NCBI GenBank assembly: GCA_944470555.2
Contig: OX104134.1
Location: 56,907,890 to 56,971,889, forward strand
Direction of reading: 5' to 3'
Length of the DNA stretch: 64,000 bases
DNA from: Heterobilharzia americana
Taxonomy: Eukaryota > Platyhelminthes > Trematoda > Strigeidida > Schistosomatidae
Positions 11,845-23,093 of this stretch are shown in pieces. Each line of letters starts with the position of its first letter. Positions within the stretch are counted from its first letter, which is position 1. The notes under the pieces were generated by a model. That model saw nothing but the letters and a program-made list of their open reading frames with translations. It was not told the origin of the DNA and did no database searches. A program made the translations under genes and the position numbers.

Positions 11845-12979
11845 GTGGCTGCTTGTGCTGATGCACCTGTGTGTTTGGTGTCGGTAGTTGAGTAATCTGA
11901 TTGATCTATGCTCGGGCTTGTATATTGATTTTTTTTGTTTTCCGGTGTGCAAATTTTTTTTCTGTGTTTTTTTTTCGTTTCCTTTGTTACATGTCATGAA
12001 AAATGTGGTCTTAGTTAAGTAATTTTGCACACAAGTTTCATGGTAAACTGATGAGGAATAAACTATGACAAATTCGTTGCTGAATGCAGAGTGGAAAATT
12101 CAAATCTGGTATCGTTTATTAAAGGAGACCTGGTTTTAACTGCAAGCCTACAGGGCAAAAAGCGGGTGTTCAAAGTAATTGTTTCTCGCTCTCATTTGAT
12201 ACAGGAGATTTATTTATATATATGTAGTGTTGTTTCATCTGATTGGAACTAGATTTTTGCTAGTGTTAGTAACTCCGTATCAATGTCAAACTTGTCTGAA
12301 TTTTTCTTACTCATTTTTTCAGAGCATGTAAATTGTTCAGTGATACCAACAGCCTTTGGGTTAGACTGATTTGATAGCAAGTAATTGAAACAGACGGTGC
12401 TTTTAAATCTTCATTGTTGAGCCCTAACAAAAACTTTCTACATCATCAATATGTACTTAAAAGTCCTTCAATAGTTTAAGTGTTTATCAAAGAAGTGTGG
12501 ATATGGTATTTAATTTCTTCAGTCCTTATTTTCTAAATCCTAAGAGCTTTCTTTATGTGCTTAATAATTGTCTGAATTTACGTATTTTTCTCTCCGACCA
12601 ACGATAAAATTGAAGTAACGTTAGTCTGTAAATAGATTCGATATCTTTACTTTGTATGCCATACCAACTGATATTGCCACGTTTAATAGACTTAGCCGCA
12701 GACGTAAGGTGTAAGTAATAGGATGTTTTTATGCTTTTCTTATTGGTTAATTCTCAGTTTTTGCGTGATAACATGATGGATCAAACATTCAAGTGGATGT
12801 GTTTTCACTGTGCTCATTCAATTTATGACATAAAAGTCTGATTTCTTGATGTTATATGTGTTATGTAAAAACAGTACTTCTTTTGAGTAACAGCTCTTTT
12901 GTTTTTTATTTCTAAATAGGAAATTTTATCTAGATCTTTTTGAAGACGGCTTTCACTATTGCTGTCTCCCTTTATTTCC
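11845..12979. other. AASDH upstream region
   Basis: AT-rich sequence with no coding potential that I recognise, between the repeat arm and AASDH. It probably contains the AASDH promoter or a 5' UTR intron. A pyrimidine-rich stretch ends in AG at 12980-12981, twelve bases before the proposed ATG. Confidence 0.4.
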
Positions 12980-12981
12980 AG
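12980..12981 (+). promoter_or_regulatory. Candidate 3' splice (or spliced-leader) acceptor for AASDH
   Basis: The sequence CCCTTTATTTCCAG is a good pyrimidine-tract plus AG acceptor 11 nt before ATG 12993. In schistosomes such a site could accept either a 5' UTR exon or the spliced leader; the sequence alone cannot tell. Confidence 0.45.
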
Positions 12982-12992
12982 TTTATTTTCCC

Positions 12993-15900
12993 ATGAGGTA
13001 AGCTTGTGGTTCATTCTTCTCATTCGTAGTCTTTCTTGGCCATGCTATCTCAAAGACTGTGTATCACCAAAGTGGAAATCTGAGGAGCATTGTGCAGAAT
13101 TTTGGAATGGGACTTCAAAAAGCTATGGTTTTAAGTTTTTAACATATGGAGAATTTCAGAAGTATTCAGATGAATTGGTGGAGTTCTTTAAACGACACCT
13201 AGTTTTTGAACCCAACGAAAATAAAACACCGGTTGTTGCAGTGGTTTGGGCACCACATATACTGACAAGTGTTGTGATTCATGGCATTGTTAAATCGGGG
13301 TTCCCTTTCTTTCCGATCCTACATGCTACAGCTTCCTTTGACCTGGTAACGCTTCAAAATCATATTGATGTCATTGTTGTACTTTGTAACCCCTCTGGAA
13401 TTACTCCTGTCGATGGTTTCTTAAAGTATCAAAGTAATGCCACAAATACAATTGATAGTTTGTTTTCTCGGGATGACTGGTGTTTATTCCTTCGTACCAG
13501 CTTATTTTGCCCGCAAATTGATTGTTTTACAAGTCCAATTACAGCCCCCAATAGTCATCTAATATACATAATTAGCACCTCCGGAAGCTTCAGTAATGAG
13601 CGAAAACTAGTTTGTGTGGCAGATAGTTGCTTAACATCCAATGTCATAGACTTAGGAACACGATTCCCTGGAGATGAGAATTGTAATTCGGAAGATAGTT
13701 GTGTGGTTTTGGCTTCACCTCTGACGTTTGATCCAAGTATTGTGGATATTTACTTCGCTCTCCTAACCCATCGTAATTTAGTCATGTGTCCTTCTTCCAT
13801 TCTCAGTCATCCCAAAAGTTTATCCGTCCTATGCATGAACGCAAATGTTGGTTGGTTGCAATGCACTCCTAGTCAACTTTTTGGACGCAATCGCCGTCAT
13901 CTCAAGAGGCTTTTATCACAGCCGAACTTCATATTACTGCTTGGTGGAGAACCGTTTCCTATGAGTGACTTAAAAAGCCTCAGAAGTTATAAGGCTGCAC
14001 TGTACAGTATTTATGGAACTACTGAAGTTTCTTCATGGGCTTTGTTGTTCAAAATCAGTGCTTCAAATATAGATTTTGCCAATAATGACGTTCATTGCGA
14101 ATGTTCACCTCCTTTATATGGATCTTCACCTCTCGGATTTCCTATGCTAGGGACTACTTCCTCATTGATTCCGTCTACCATCGAGAATGTTTGGGAGCTG
14201 GGATTGTCCCGTGAATTTGGTGGTTTTGCTGTGATACGTCCCAAAGGATCGTCAGTTACTATCGAGGAACTTTCTAATGCACTTTCGCAGCTAGCCGTCA
14301 AAAATATGTGGCCAACTGCTGATTTGGTTCAGTATGGTGAATGTGGAAGCTGTTTATGGTTTTTGGGTAGGAAAGACCGCGTGATTAAACGATTCGGATA
14401 CCAGATATGTTTAGAACGTTTAGAACATGCTATAAAAATGTGTACATTACCAGGTGTCGAAATTAATAACTGTAGGTGCCAAATTTCCGAAAGATCAGCT
14501 AGTCGGAACTCAATCATCGCATTCATAGAGGTTGGAATTCACTCTTCTAAAGCTCCTGTTAGACTCTCAAAATCCTCAACTTCTAATCACTGGAAAAGTA
14601 TCAAGTTACATATCATTAAGAAACTGAAAACAATTTTCCTACCGAACCCTCAGCCTTGGTTGCCGACTCACTTTGTTTTCTCTACGCGCTCCTTACCAAT
14701 TTCAACCCATGGGAAATTAGTTTATAAACCTTATAAGTTTTTCAAATTTGCAACTTTAGCAAAGTCTAGGATTATTGCCATATGGAATGAATCTCTTGGA
14801 TTGAACAGCATGAATATAAGTCACAGACGTATGACATTTCTAGAAGCAGGCGGTTCGTCATTGATGGCATTAAATCTTGTTGAGACACTGATTCAAGAGT
14901 TCCCTACGTTGGCTCGTAGAAGGGACAAACTCATATCTTTAATATTTACACACCCGTTTGTTTGTGTATGTGAGTTCATTTTCCGGTCTTTTTCCACTTC
15001 TGCGAAAACAAAATTCATTTTTCGAAATTTAGTTCGGTTAAAACACTCGATCAAAGTAAATTTCAACATAAAATTCTAAAGAATATTGAATACGATAACT
15101 GGGATCCGTTCAATGTTTTTACAAGTGGCTCCTTGTCAAAAATATCTAATTTAGGACACAGAGTTTCCCTGAAACTGAGATGGCAACATGATTTACTTAA
15201 ATGTGTGGATGCATCACCTTTGATAGTGTCTACTTCTGGGAGCATATCGAATGGATTCGCATTTGTTGGCAGCCATTCTGGTTTATTTTCTGCTCTACAT
15301 GTCCCAGATGGCCATCCAGTTTGGTTGCTCCCCACGGTATCTTTACCCGGACGTATTGAAGCTTCTTCTGCATTTGCATATGTAGGAGGAAGTACCGTAC
15401 TTGCAGTCGGGACTTTAAGTGGAAATTTGTGTACCGTCGATTTCGAACATGGGACTTTGTTGTGTTCTTATGACACTGGTGGTGCTGTAAAGTCTCCTGC
15501 TTCATATTTACGTGACTATGGATTTTTAGTAGTTGGTTCCCATGGTAAACTAGTTCATGCCCTAGACTTACGTTCTATGAAAGAATTGAAACCCGTATGG
15601 ACGAATCGTTTTGATAACTCACCTATTGTTTCCCCTATTTCTTTATCATATACTTCTCAAACCAGTGTACCGTATCTTATAATTGGGAGTCTTGGGGGAT
15701 CTTTTGGCTGTTTAGACCCTAGAAATCCTACTCAATTAGTATGGATGCAAAATGCGAAGGCCCCTATTTTCAACAAACTCCTATCATATGTAGGTTTCGA
15801 CAATAAGGTTAATGTCATTGTAGCTGCGGTTAGTGGGAAGATTCAATCTTGGTCTGTACTGGATGGAAATATCAACTGGAGTTATGATTGTTCAGAGAAA

Positions 15901-16341
15901 TTAAATGGTCACGCAATATTTTCGGATCCTGTTCTTGATTTTCAAACAAATAATGTTATCTTAAGTACAAATAAAGGTTTCTTATTCGCATTGAATGTTT
16001 TCAGTGGTAAATTAGTATGGATGCTAGATTGCCGATTTGCGTCATTCCCCAGCAATTTATGCTCACTGAATACACCATCTTTATTACAAATCGATGCTTT
16101 TCCAAATGTAAACAACTGTTTGCTAGTCGAGACAAGAGCAGATGGCATGCTTTTTGCATGTTCTTTACCTCCGTCAAATACCTCAAAACTCTCTGTCCAA
16201 CTTGAATCTCCTAGTATATTGTCAACCTATCGTCTACCCAGTCAATGTTTTTCTTCTCCAGTTTTATATTCCCATAACTCGAATGATGTATTTGTTGTCA
16301 CTGGGTGTAGAGATAATCATGTTTATGGATTGTCGTTGTGA
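12993..16341 (+). CDS. AASDH: AASDH-like acyl-activating enzyme (adenylation + PCP + PQQ propeller)
   Basis: The predicted protein of about 1089 residues matches the roughly 1100 of animal AASDH (ACSF4). This is an NRPS-like enzyme that adenylates a small substrate (beta-alanine in the insect relative Ebony; the animal substrate is debated). Core motifs by residue: phosphate loop TSGSFSNERK (185-194), YGTTEVS (330-336), GRKDRVIKRFG (448-458), HGKLVYK (562-568) with the usual catalytic-type Lys, then carrier motif GGSSL with phosphopantetheine Ser 612. From about residue 660 the protein is a series of PQQ-like beta-propeller blades, such as SGNLCTVDFEHG and SGKLVWMLD. Start choice: ATG 12993, then GAG|GTAAGC and a 32-nt intron (12998-13029) that joins in frame to SLSWPCYLKD. 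A second frame change at 14974-15079 needs another mini-intron. A polyA signal follows at 16384. The gene is probably functional. Confidence 0.88.
12998..13029 (+). other. 32-nt mini-intron in AASDH codon 2
   Basis: GTAAGC at 12998 and CATTCGTAG ending at 13029. Removing it turns ATG-AG + T-CTT into Met-Ser-Leu and enters the long frame that has no upstream ATG of its own. Introns of about 30-40 nt near gene starts are known in schistosomes. Confidence 0.75.
14986..15032 (+). other. Candidate mini-intron joining PCP and propeller halves of AASDH
   Basis: The adenylation/PCP frame ends at TAA 15077-15079, and the propeller frame has its last upstream stop at 14971. Removing GT 14986 to AG 15032 (47 nt) moves the reading frame exactly from one to the other. 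An alternative is GTAAAT 15056 to AG 15081 (26 nt), which also restores the frame but would be extremely short. A one-base assembly error is a third possibility. Confidence 0.5.
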
Positions 16342-16383
16342 TTTATCTTTATCGACAGAATTATGTGCACATATATGTTTCAT

Positions 16384-16389
16384 AATAAA
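16384..16389 (+). terminator. AASDH polyadenylation signal AATAAA
   Basis: A canonical AATAAA lies 43 nt past the stop codon, followed by T-rich sequence. Confidence 0.65.
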
Positions 16390-17109
16390 TGCTTGTATTT
16401 TTTTGTCAATCAGTTTCGAAATACACATATTGTTTAGGAAGACTGAGAAGACGATTTTGGTTTAATTTTCTAAGAGTTTTAGTGATTTTCACAAAAACTA
16501 GCTGTCATAACTTCCTAAGAGTAAGAAGTTGAGAAAAGAAGCAAGCGATAAGTTATCTCCAGTTTTATATTTAGATTATGGACAATCCCTAGAAATTATG
16601 CTATTTGAATATCATTACTAGTTGATAACAGTGCGAAAGTCTTTCGAAGTAGCCTCTTAAAATCAAGCTAATTTTATACAGTTGCTAGCCTTTCATATTT
16701 ATTTGTTGCAATTGACTGCCTTTTTTGGTCAGTTTCTTTCGACTAGATTAATAAGACTTAACTTGCATGTTCTGATTTTATTTTTCTCACACATAGGTTG
16801 CATAATCTTCCGGAGTTGATAAGTATTCATTTAGATAACTCCGTGATTTTGACCTACCATTGCAGCAAGTTCCGCTTCTTACTTCTAGTAGATCATTTTA
16901 ACAGGTTTTTATTGTCCGTCTTTAAAGTCAGACGGACAAAATCATCGTAGAACCTTACACACAACTGTATCGGTTCAAGTTGCGTGCAAACAACATGTGG
17001 ATAGAAAAAGACAGACATTGAAGTAAACAACGTTGTGTGAGAGAATAAACAACTTTCAAATAAAGGTTAGTGCATATATTCAAGCTTTAAAAGATGTTGA
17101 AGAGTGAGT
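16390..17109. other. Region downstream of AASDH without recognised gene
   Basis: AT-rich sequence with no motif, exon or repeat recognised before the RTE composite. Confidence 0.4.
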
Positions 17110-19970
17110 ATGTCTATGCCACTGAGACCGACTTTCAGCCATGTCACTGAGAGTTCTCAACCACCGATTCCTATCGTCTCCAGCATCCCATCCAGATAGT
17201 CTACATCTCCCTACACGACTCACTAACAATCAGGGACTTCGTAGACTGATGCCACGTGTTGGTCTGGTCACCGCAAAGTCCCTGACGACCTAAATCAACT
17301 TCCACTAGCACTGCACTTCGAATTAAGCGGTTGCTCGCCATGCAAAGCACATATCCAAGTGACCTCAGTCGATGAAGGTTCACAGCCTCATCAATCGACT
17401 TACCTAGCTTGGATAGTTCTCTCCCTTCGCCTGACCTCAACATTCCTCACATGGTGCTTTCACCAAACGTGAGCAATGCCACGAAAACATGATCAAAACA
17501 CTGCAACCACGTCTTGTCTTCTACTTTCAATGAACATACCTAACGGCAGTATAACAGCATAGAAGGAACTGCAACACAGCATACTCGTTCCTTCATAGAT
17601 TGTTTGGTTACCTCGCAGGTCAGCTCCAGAGATGACATGAGTTGGCAAATGCCAAACGGGTTTTCCGTATCCGAGCTGAAATTGTGTCAACAACCAACCT
17701 ATTCGGGCTGATATGACTCCCTAAGTAAGTGAAATGGTTGACATTCCCTATCACAAAACTGTCACACCCCATATCAGTACATCAAGTAAAAAGGCAATGA
17801 GGCGCAAGACGAAGATAAGAGAACGCAGTCAGAAGGAATATAAAGTACGAGAAGAGAGAAAGGAAGAATGAGGAAGTGGTGAGATTCGGTGTAGCGCCGT
17901 TAAGAAGAGGATAATGTGTGTATACATCTGCGCCACTGACGTCGGTTCTCAGCCATATCACCTAGAGTCTCCAACCCCTGGTTCCTCTTGTCCCACGGAC
18001 CTCAACCACAATCTACATCGCCCCACATGGCTCAAACCAACAGTCAGAGACTTCATTCATTGATGCCATGTTTTAGTGTGGCCACCTCGGGCCTTTTTCC
18101 AGCCTGGACCCAATTCAACCAACATTGTGTGACTAGGCATACATAACACGTGTCCCAACCATCTCAGTCTATGGAGGTTCACAACTTCGTCAACCGACTT
18201 ACCTCTTCTCCCTAAAACTCTACTCCTGACCTCTGCGTTACTCACGTGGTGACACCACGGAATACGGCTTGAACTACGAAGGCGACGGTGGTCAAACACC
18301 TGAAGCCTTCTCATGTCTTCCACATTCAATGGCCATGCTTCACAGCCATACAGTAGAACAAACCGGACTGCTGTGCAGTGTACGCGATTTCTGCTCGACG
18401 CGTTCAGAGGACCCTGCATTTGTTAGTGTCTTCACGTGGCAGGACAATGCATCCTGTATATTCCAAGTCAATCCCGTGCCTTCCAGGGAGTGGATCAATC
18501 CCTGTGAAGTCAGAGGGACCTAAGGTTATATGCATTAGTGCAGCCATAACGAAATTAAGTAGGAACGGTGGCAGTTGGCATCCCTGCTGGACACCATTAG
18601 TTGTCGTCATTTCCGATGACAACTCTCCGTATATCCCCTTACATGACTGCATAAGTTCGAGTAGAGAGCTTTGGTTAGCGTTATACATTTGCTCGGTACT
18701 CCCTTCACAGTGAGACACCGCAACAACAACTCACGGTGGAAATAGTCAAATGCTGTCTTCATGTCAAGAAATATGTTAAGCAAGTGTTGGCCGGCAGTAA
18801 GTACACCTATATCCCAAAGCATATTGGAGGGTGGAAATATGATCGATGCACCCTCGTGCAGGTGTCGAACCCACCTGCTTTCCTCGAGCTTACTGTTCTC
18901 AAGCTCCAGTTAGGCGTCGGATAACAATAAACCCAAGTATCTTGGACACGATATGACTTAAACCGATCTCCTTACGGTTTTCATAGGAAGACTTCTCTCT
19001 CTTCTTATAGTCTGGAATGATCAGAGAAGTAGACGAGTTTGATGGCACTACCTCTGATCCCCACTCACTACCTATCACCTCCGTCACCTTAAGTAGCAAT
19101 TTCCTACCTCCATCTTTGGAAACACTAAGTTGCAAACTGTAAGGTTCAGCTGCGTTGCGTCGTTTCAAGCTCCATAAACCTTTCACAACTTTGACGAGAG
19201 CTGTATGTCCGATTAATGCCTTTTCCATCTCTCTTGCTTTCACCATGGGCCACTGCTCGCGATCAGTGATACGAATTTTCTTCAGTTCACGTCTATGTTT
19301 GTTTCGCTCTTCATCGTGTTCGGAGTCAGCTGGAATCAGCCTTCTCACAGTTCGGATGACGTTGTGGAAATCCAATGACGTTTGCTAACCTTCAGGTGTG
19401 GGCTGCCAGTTGTCTGTATCATCTTTTTCTGGTTTTTTCAAAGTTATTCCTGTGGGAGCTGTTTTCGGATTCGCACAGCGTAAATGGGTATTAGTTTTCT
19501 GCTTATGTGAACGAGAAATCGTTTTGTTTGACGGTCGCTCCATATTATATCTTCTTGAGGCCTGTTATACACGACTTTTTGTGAGTTGTTTCGAGGATGA
19601 TAGAAACCTTATGCTGTCACTGGAAGGTCTTGGGGCAGGGTGGAGTGTGATATTTTTGGGCAGCCTATTTTGCTTTTAGGGATGGCAGCATCATAATGAC
19701 ACTACTGGTCATCCGCGGGGAACTTCTTACTGCTGTCAGACCCCAGCCAGCAAGGAATGTGATTTCGCTCCTAGATCCCCATAACGTTGCGGCAGTTAAC
19801 ACCGTGGTTAACTTCTTTTCGTCTGGCCACTATGCAACATACTTTTTTTGCATGGTAGGACCTCAAGGGGACAAGCGTTTCACACAGTGTAGCTCGTTGG
19901 GTCATTGTGATATGCAAGCCAGACCAGCTCATGAATGTAGAAGCTATCGTCACATTGAAAGACTTCTCAC
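17110..19970 (-). mobile_element. RTE composite (copy 3), 5' end present, endonuclease deleted
   Basis: Read on the minus strand, the 5' leader (19970-19690) matches 24460-24720, including the ATAGCT and AGCTA stem bases of the putative ribozyme. A further leader stretch (19680-19390) corresponds to about 24770-25060. The endonuclease is missing. The frame resumes at 19375 in the linker (AREMEKALIGH, equal to KEMEKAAAIGN of the fuller copy) and runs into RT. The RT is the same dead sequence as copies 1 and 2, with YTGC. From 17650 downwards it continues into a different RTE C-terminus (LGKSIDEAVNLHRLRSLGYV, 17443-17201) with a 3' UTR near 17110. It is a mosaic of two elements. Confidence 0.75.
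17660..19203. repeat. Third copy of the dead RTE tract (about 1.54 kb)
   Basis: This tract matches 6320-7873 (direct, constant offset 11330) and the right arm in inverted orientation. The peptides in all overlapping frames at 18057-18924 equal those at 6727-7594. Identity stops sharply at both ends (GAGAGCTG at 19203, and near CCCGTTTGG at 17660), beyond which only ordinary diverged RTE similarity remains. Confidence 0.88.
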
Positions 19971-21395
19971 TTTTTCCATCCTCCACATGTGGTGGAGATT
20001 CTCTAAAACTTATTTTTAAATCGCTCGTTTGTAACTGACTACTAGCATTTATTTATGTCTGTTATTGAAGACATTTATCCTTAATGGCACAATTTTATAG
20101 GTGCTCACATTAGAACGTTTGTTTATCAGTTTGTTTACTAGATGCAACACGTTGTCCAGTGTTTGTCACATCAGCGTATATGTAATGCATGCACTCTCTT
20201 CAGCCGCTTTGAAATGTGTGACATATGATTATTATGATGCATAACATGCCATACCACGTACTTTGATAAGCGAACAAGAAAGTTTCGATTGAGAAGGGAA
20301 ATAACGGAGATTTCGGTTAGCTGAAACTGATGAAGGTTCTAAAACGACTCAAATATTTACTATTTGTGCATTATGTTCTATATGTTTATGAGCAGTTGAG
20401 GAGAATTCAGGAAATAAATGCATGGTAGTTTTGCTACGTTTGTTCTCATTGCCGTATTGAAATTCCTGAAAGGGAAGAGTTATATGGAGATAATCACATT
20501 TATAAATAATTCGAAGCTCCTTATGAATGGGAGCTTTAGTTCTAGAATTCCAGACAGAATATAGTATCTAACGTCATACTCATCCCTTAAGTTGTGATTA
20601 AGGTTCATTGAATGATCATACTTTGTCATACGTGACAATGTTATTCAACTTTCTGCTACCACTGTCAAGGGTGCAGGAAAGTGTTTCTATTTAATAATAA
20701 ATCAATAACTCGCTAACACTTTTGAATAATGTTTGGATTTCAAAGTATTCATTCCGGTGCAACAGTTTTCGTAATGGTTTCAATCTCGACGCATATGTAA
20801 CTCGGCACCCAACATTTGCGATACTTTTCGGTCAAATCTTGACCACAGTTCATATAAATGAGATCCCTTAATAAAAAAAGAGAACTGATAATGGCAATTT
20901 ATCCATTTGCTAATTATCTTTTTCTGCACGTTATTCTGCTGGATTCTTGCACTTTATATTCCCCTCCAATATTGTTGATTCTCCCTGCCTAATTTCTCAC
21001 CAATCGACAGTTATCACTTCTAATTTTGCCACAGATACTACGTAAATCCATTCCTATTAGTAGCTGTACCTACATTCATGTTGTCTTCGATATTTTTAGT
21101 ATCCTTTTAGTGATTTTTACTGTAATACACCTCGTGAGCTGGTCGCAAACATAAACTTGGTTATCGGAAATAACTGTTCCTGCATTCTCTTTCTTCAGCT
21201 GAGATTTAGATCACTAGACTTCGGATATATTTCTGCATTTTGGGTGAGGTACATAAAGTGGTGATCGGAAACTAAGGTCAATGTAAAGTTTTTCCGTTCC
21301 AGCTAATTCGCACACTGTACATATGAGTGAAGCAAACGAACTGTTATTAAATACCCAATTTCTAGATAATGTGGTGTAAACTTATATCCCCTTAC
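19971..21395. other. Region without recognised gene
   Basis: AT-rich, no ORF above background and no repeat recognised. Confidence 0.4.
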
Positions 21396-22160
21396 GTAAA
21401 CGATGGCTGCTACCTTGACGTGGACGATGGACTAAAATATAACAATGACCCGAAGAGTTATGCTTGTTGTTACGCCTCTCCCATTAGGTTCTACGATGCC
21501 AGAACTTTCTGCTGGATAGTTTTGTGACAAAGAGCAGTTACCTTCGTAGCGTAAATTTCTGTTGGTCGTCCAGCGGCGAAGTCGCACTGCTGGCTGGTCA
21601 AGGTGTGATAGCGGTAAAATGTTTACTTCGAATGACCAAGCTGTGCTAGTTCTACCTTCCCGACAGGAAAGAGGGGAGTTGAAAGGTAAGTCACTAGAAT
21701 AGCACACTCTCCTGCGGTATTCTGCTATCGACGGTATGAACTTTTATTGTCCTGCATTTGCACAGTCCAACAGTCTGTGTGATCAGCTTCAGGCAGATTT
21801 ACCGTGGACATTATTGTCTTACAAAGCTAATTCCTTTTCTTTTTCTGGTATCTTGCAGAAAAAACTTCCACATTATGGGCAGCTGAGAAGTGCAAACCAC
21901 TCATGTGTTTCTAGCAATATACAAAGTCCAACTAATAGGAACTTTTTCTTTAGCTCATTCACATTCTTCCCCTTGATAACAATGCTAGGAATATTATTAC
22001 TTTCTAGACCTATAACCATTGCTAACGATCCAAGCCCGCATAGCGCCATCCCCACTCTCCTAAAAACCCACCATTGGTTTTACATTAAAGTTTTCAAACT
22101 TCGAATCGAACACCTAGGGTCTTGCTACATCTCTGGAGTTTTAAATCGTGGATGTATGCT
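21396..22160 (+). mobile_element. Decayed RTE 5' leader and start of endonuclease region
   Basis: Positions 21400-21730 align with the leader at 24463-24780 (GCTGCTACCTTGACGTGG, then AACAATGACCC). Positions 21850-22110 align with 24970-25220 (CCACATTATGGGCAGC; ATCCCCACTCTCCT before the start of the endonuclease). Many substitutions have accumulated. The P2 bases of the putative ribozyme are ATGGCT and AGTTAT here, which still pair through G-U wobbles. Confidence 0.65.
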
Positions 22161-22429
22161 AGGTTTCTGAAAGACAACTTCAGGACCTGAGTGAGAGGAT
22201 TTACTTGATCTCATTCGGCGAACTTCCTGTATCTGAGAAAGTCACATTAGGAGTAAACCGACATTTCAGTAGATAATTCACATGGACTCGCTGGTTTAGA
22301 TATAGCATTAGGACCCAGAACAGAAAAAGCACTCAGACTGGATAGAAGTCCAGAGGCATCTTTGCCAACTACAAACAGATACATGTTCAGAGATCGCGAA
22401 GAACTATTCAGCATCCCAAACCCACCTCT

Positions 22430-22640
22430 TTGTCTTACTACTATCCAGCAGAAAGTTCTGGGATGGTAGAACCTAGAGGAAGAGGCGTTACAGCAAGCAT
22501 AACTCTCCGGTCATTGTTATATTTTAGTCCATCTTCCACGTCAAATTTTCCTGAAAGATTATCTCTTGTATGAAAATAAGCATCACCGGTCTCATAATTG
22601 ATTGCATGTTTTGCCGTCAAAATCAACCAACTGACTGGAA
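22430..22640 (-). mobile_element. Inverted piece of RTE 5' leader
   Basis: The minus strand matches 21420-21530 closely (shared ATATAACAATGACC and GGCATCG-type leader sequence; the shadow ORF tails are near-identical). It forms an inverted pair with 21430-21530 at about 0.9 kb spacing. Confidence 0.65.
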
Positions 22641-22799
22641 AGAATGATGGGAGGACGCCACATGATGAGAAATCCTGTGTTCAGAAGATCAGTGTTTCGT
22701 AGTTGTCTTGCAAACCTAACATTCAATAAGTTGGCAAAGCTACGGCCCTACATATATTACAGATTGCTTGCTCTACAACTATCTGACCACCATATATTT

Positions 22800-23093
22800 G
22801 AACAAGACATATAAGCGAACAATATTTTTTTCAATTAGGTCCTCTTCAGGCTTTACTCTAGTACATCATCATCCATATCATCTATATTGCATGTGCTTTA
22901 GTCAACGTTATCAATTTATCATTGCTATTATTTATATTATTATCTCCATCGTTATTTTAAACATTTATCACATCAACCGACAAAACTACATGGTTGGTTT
23001 AATTATTTATGTATATATACATAAGCTATTTGTATTAAAGAAAAGCCTGAAGAGGATCTAATTGAAAACAATATTGTTCGCTTATGTATCTTG
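22800..23093. mobile_element. Small element with about 50-bp terminal inverted repeats (MITE-like)
   Basis: The left end (22800-22855) contains ATAAGCGAACAATATT, then CAATTAGGTCCTCTTCAGGC. The right end (23038-23093) is its reverse complement with a few mismatches. The interior of about 180 bp is AT-rich and non-coding. Length and structure fit a non-autonomous TIR element, or a foldback formed from another repeat. I see no convincing target-site duplication. Confidence 0.5.

Noticed and set aside
20328..20375. CTGATGA sequence suggestive of a hammerhead core
   Set aside because: No matching stems or GAAA at the required positions.
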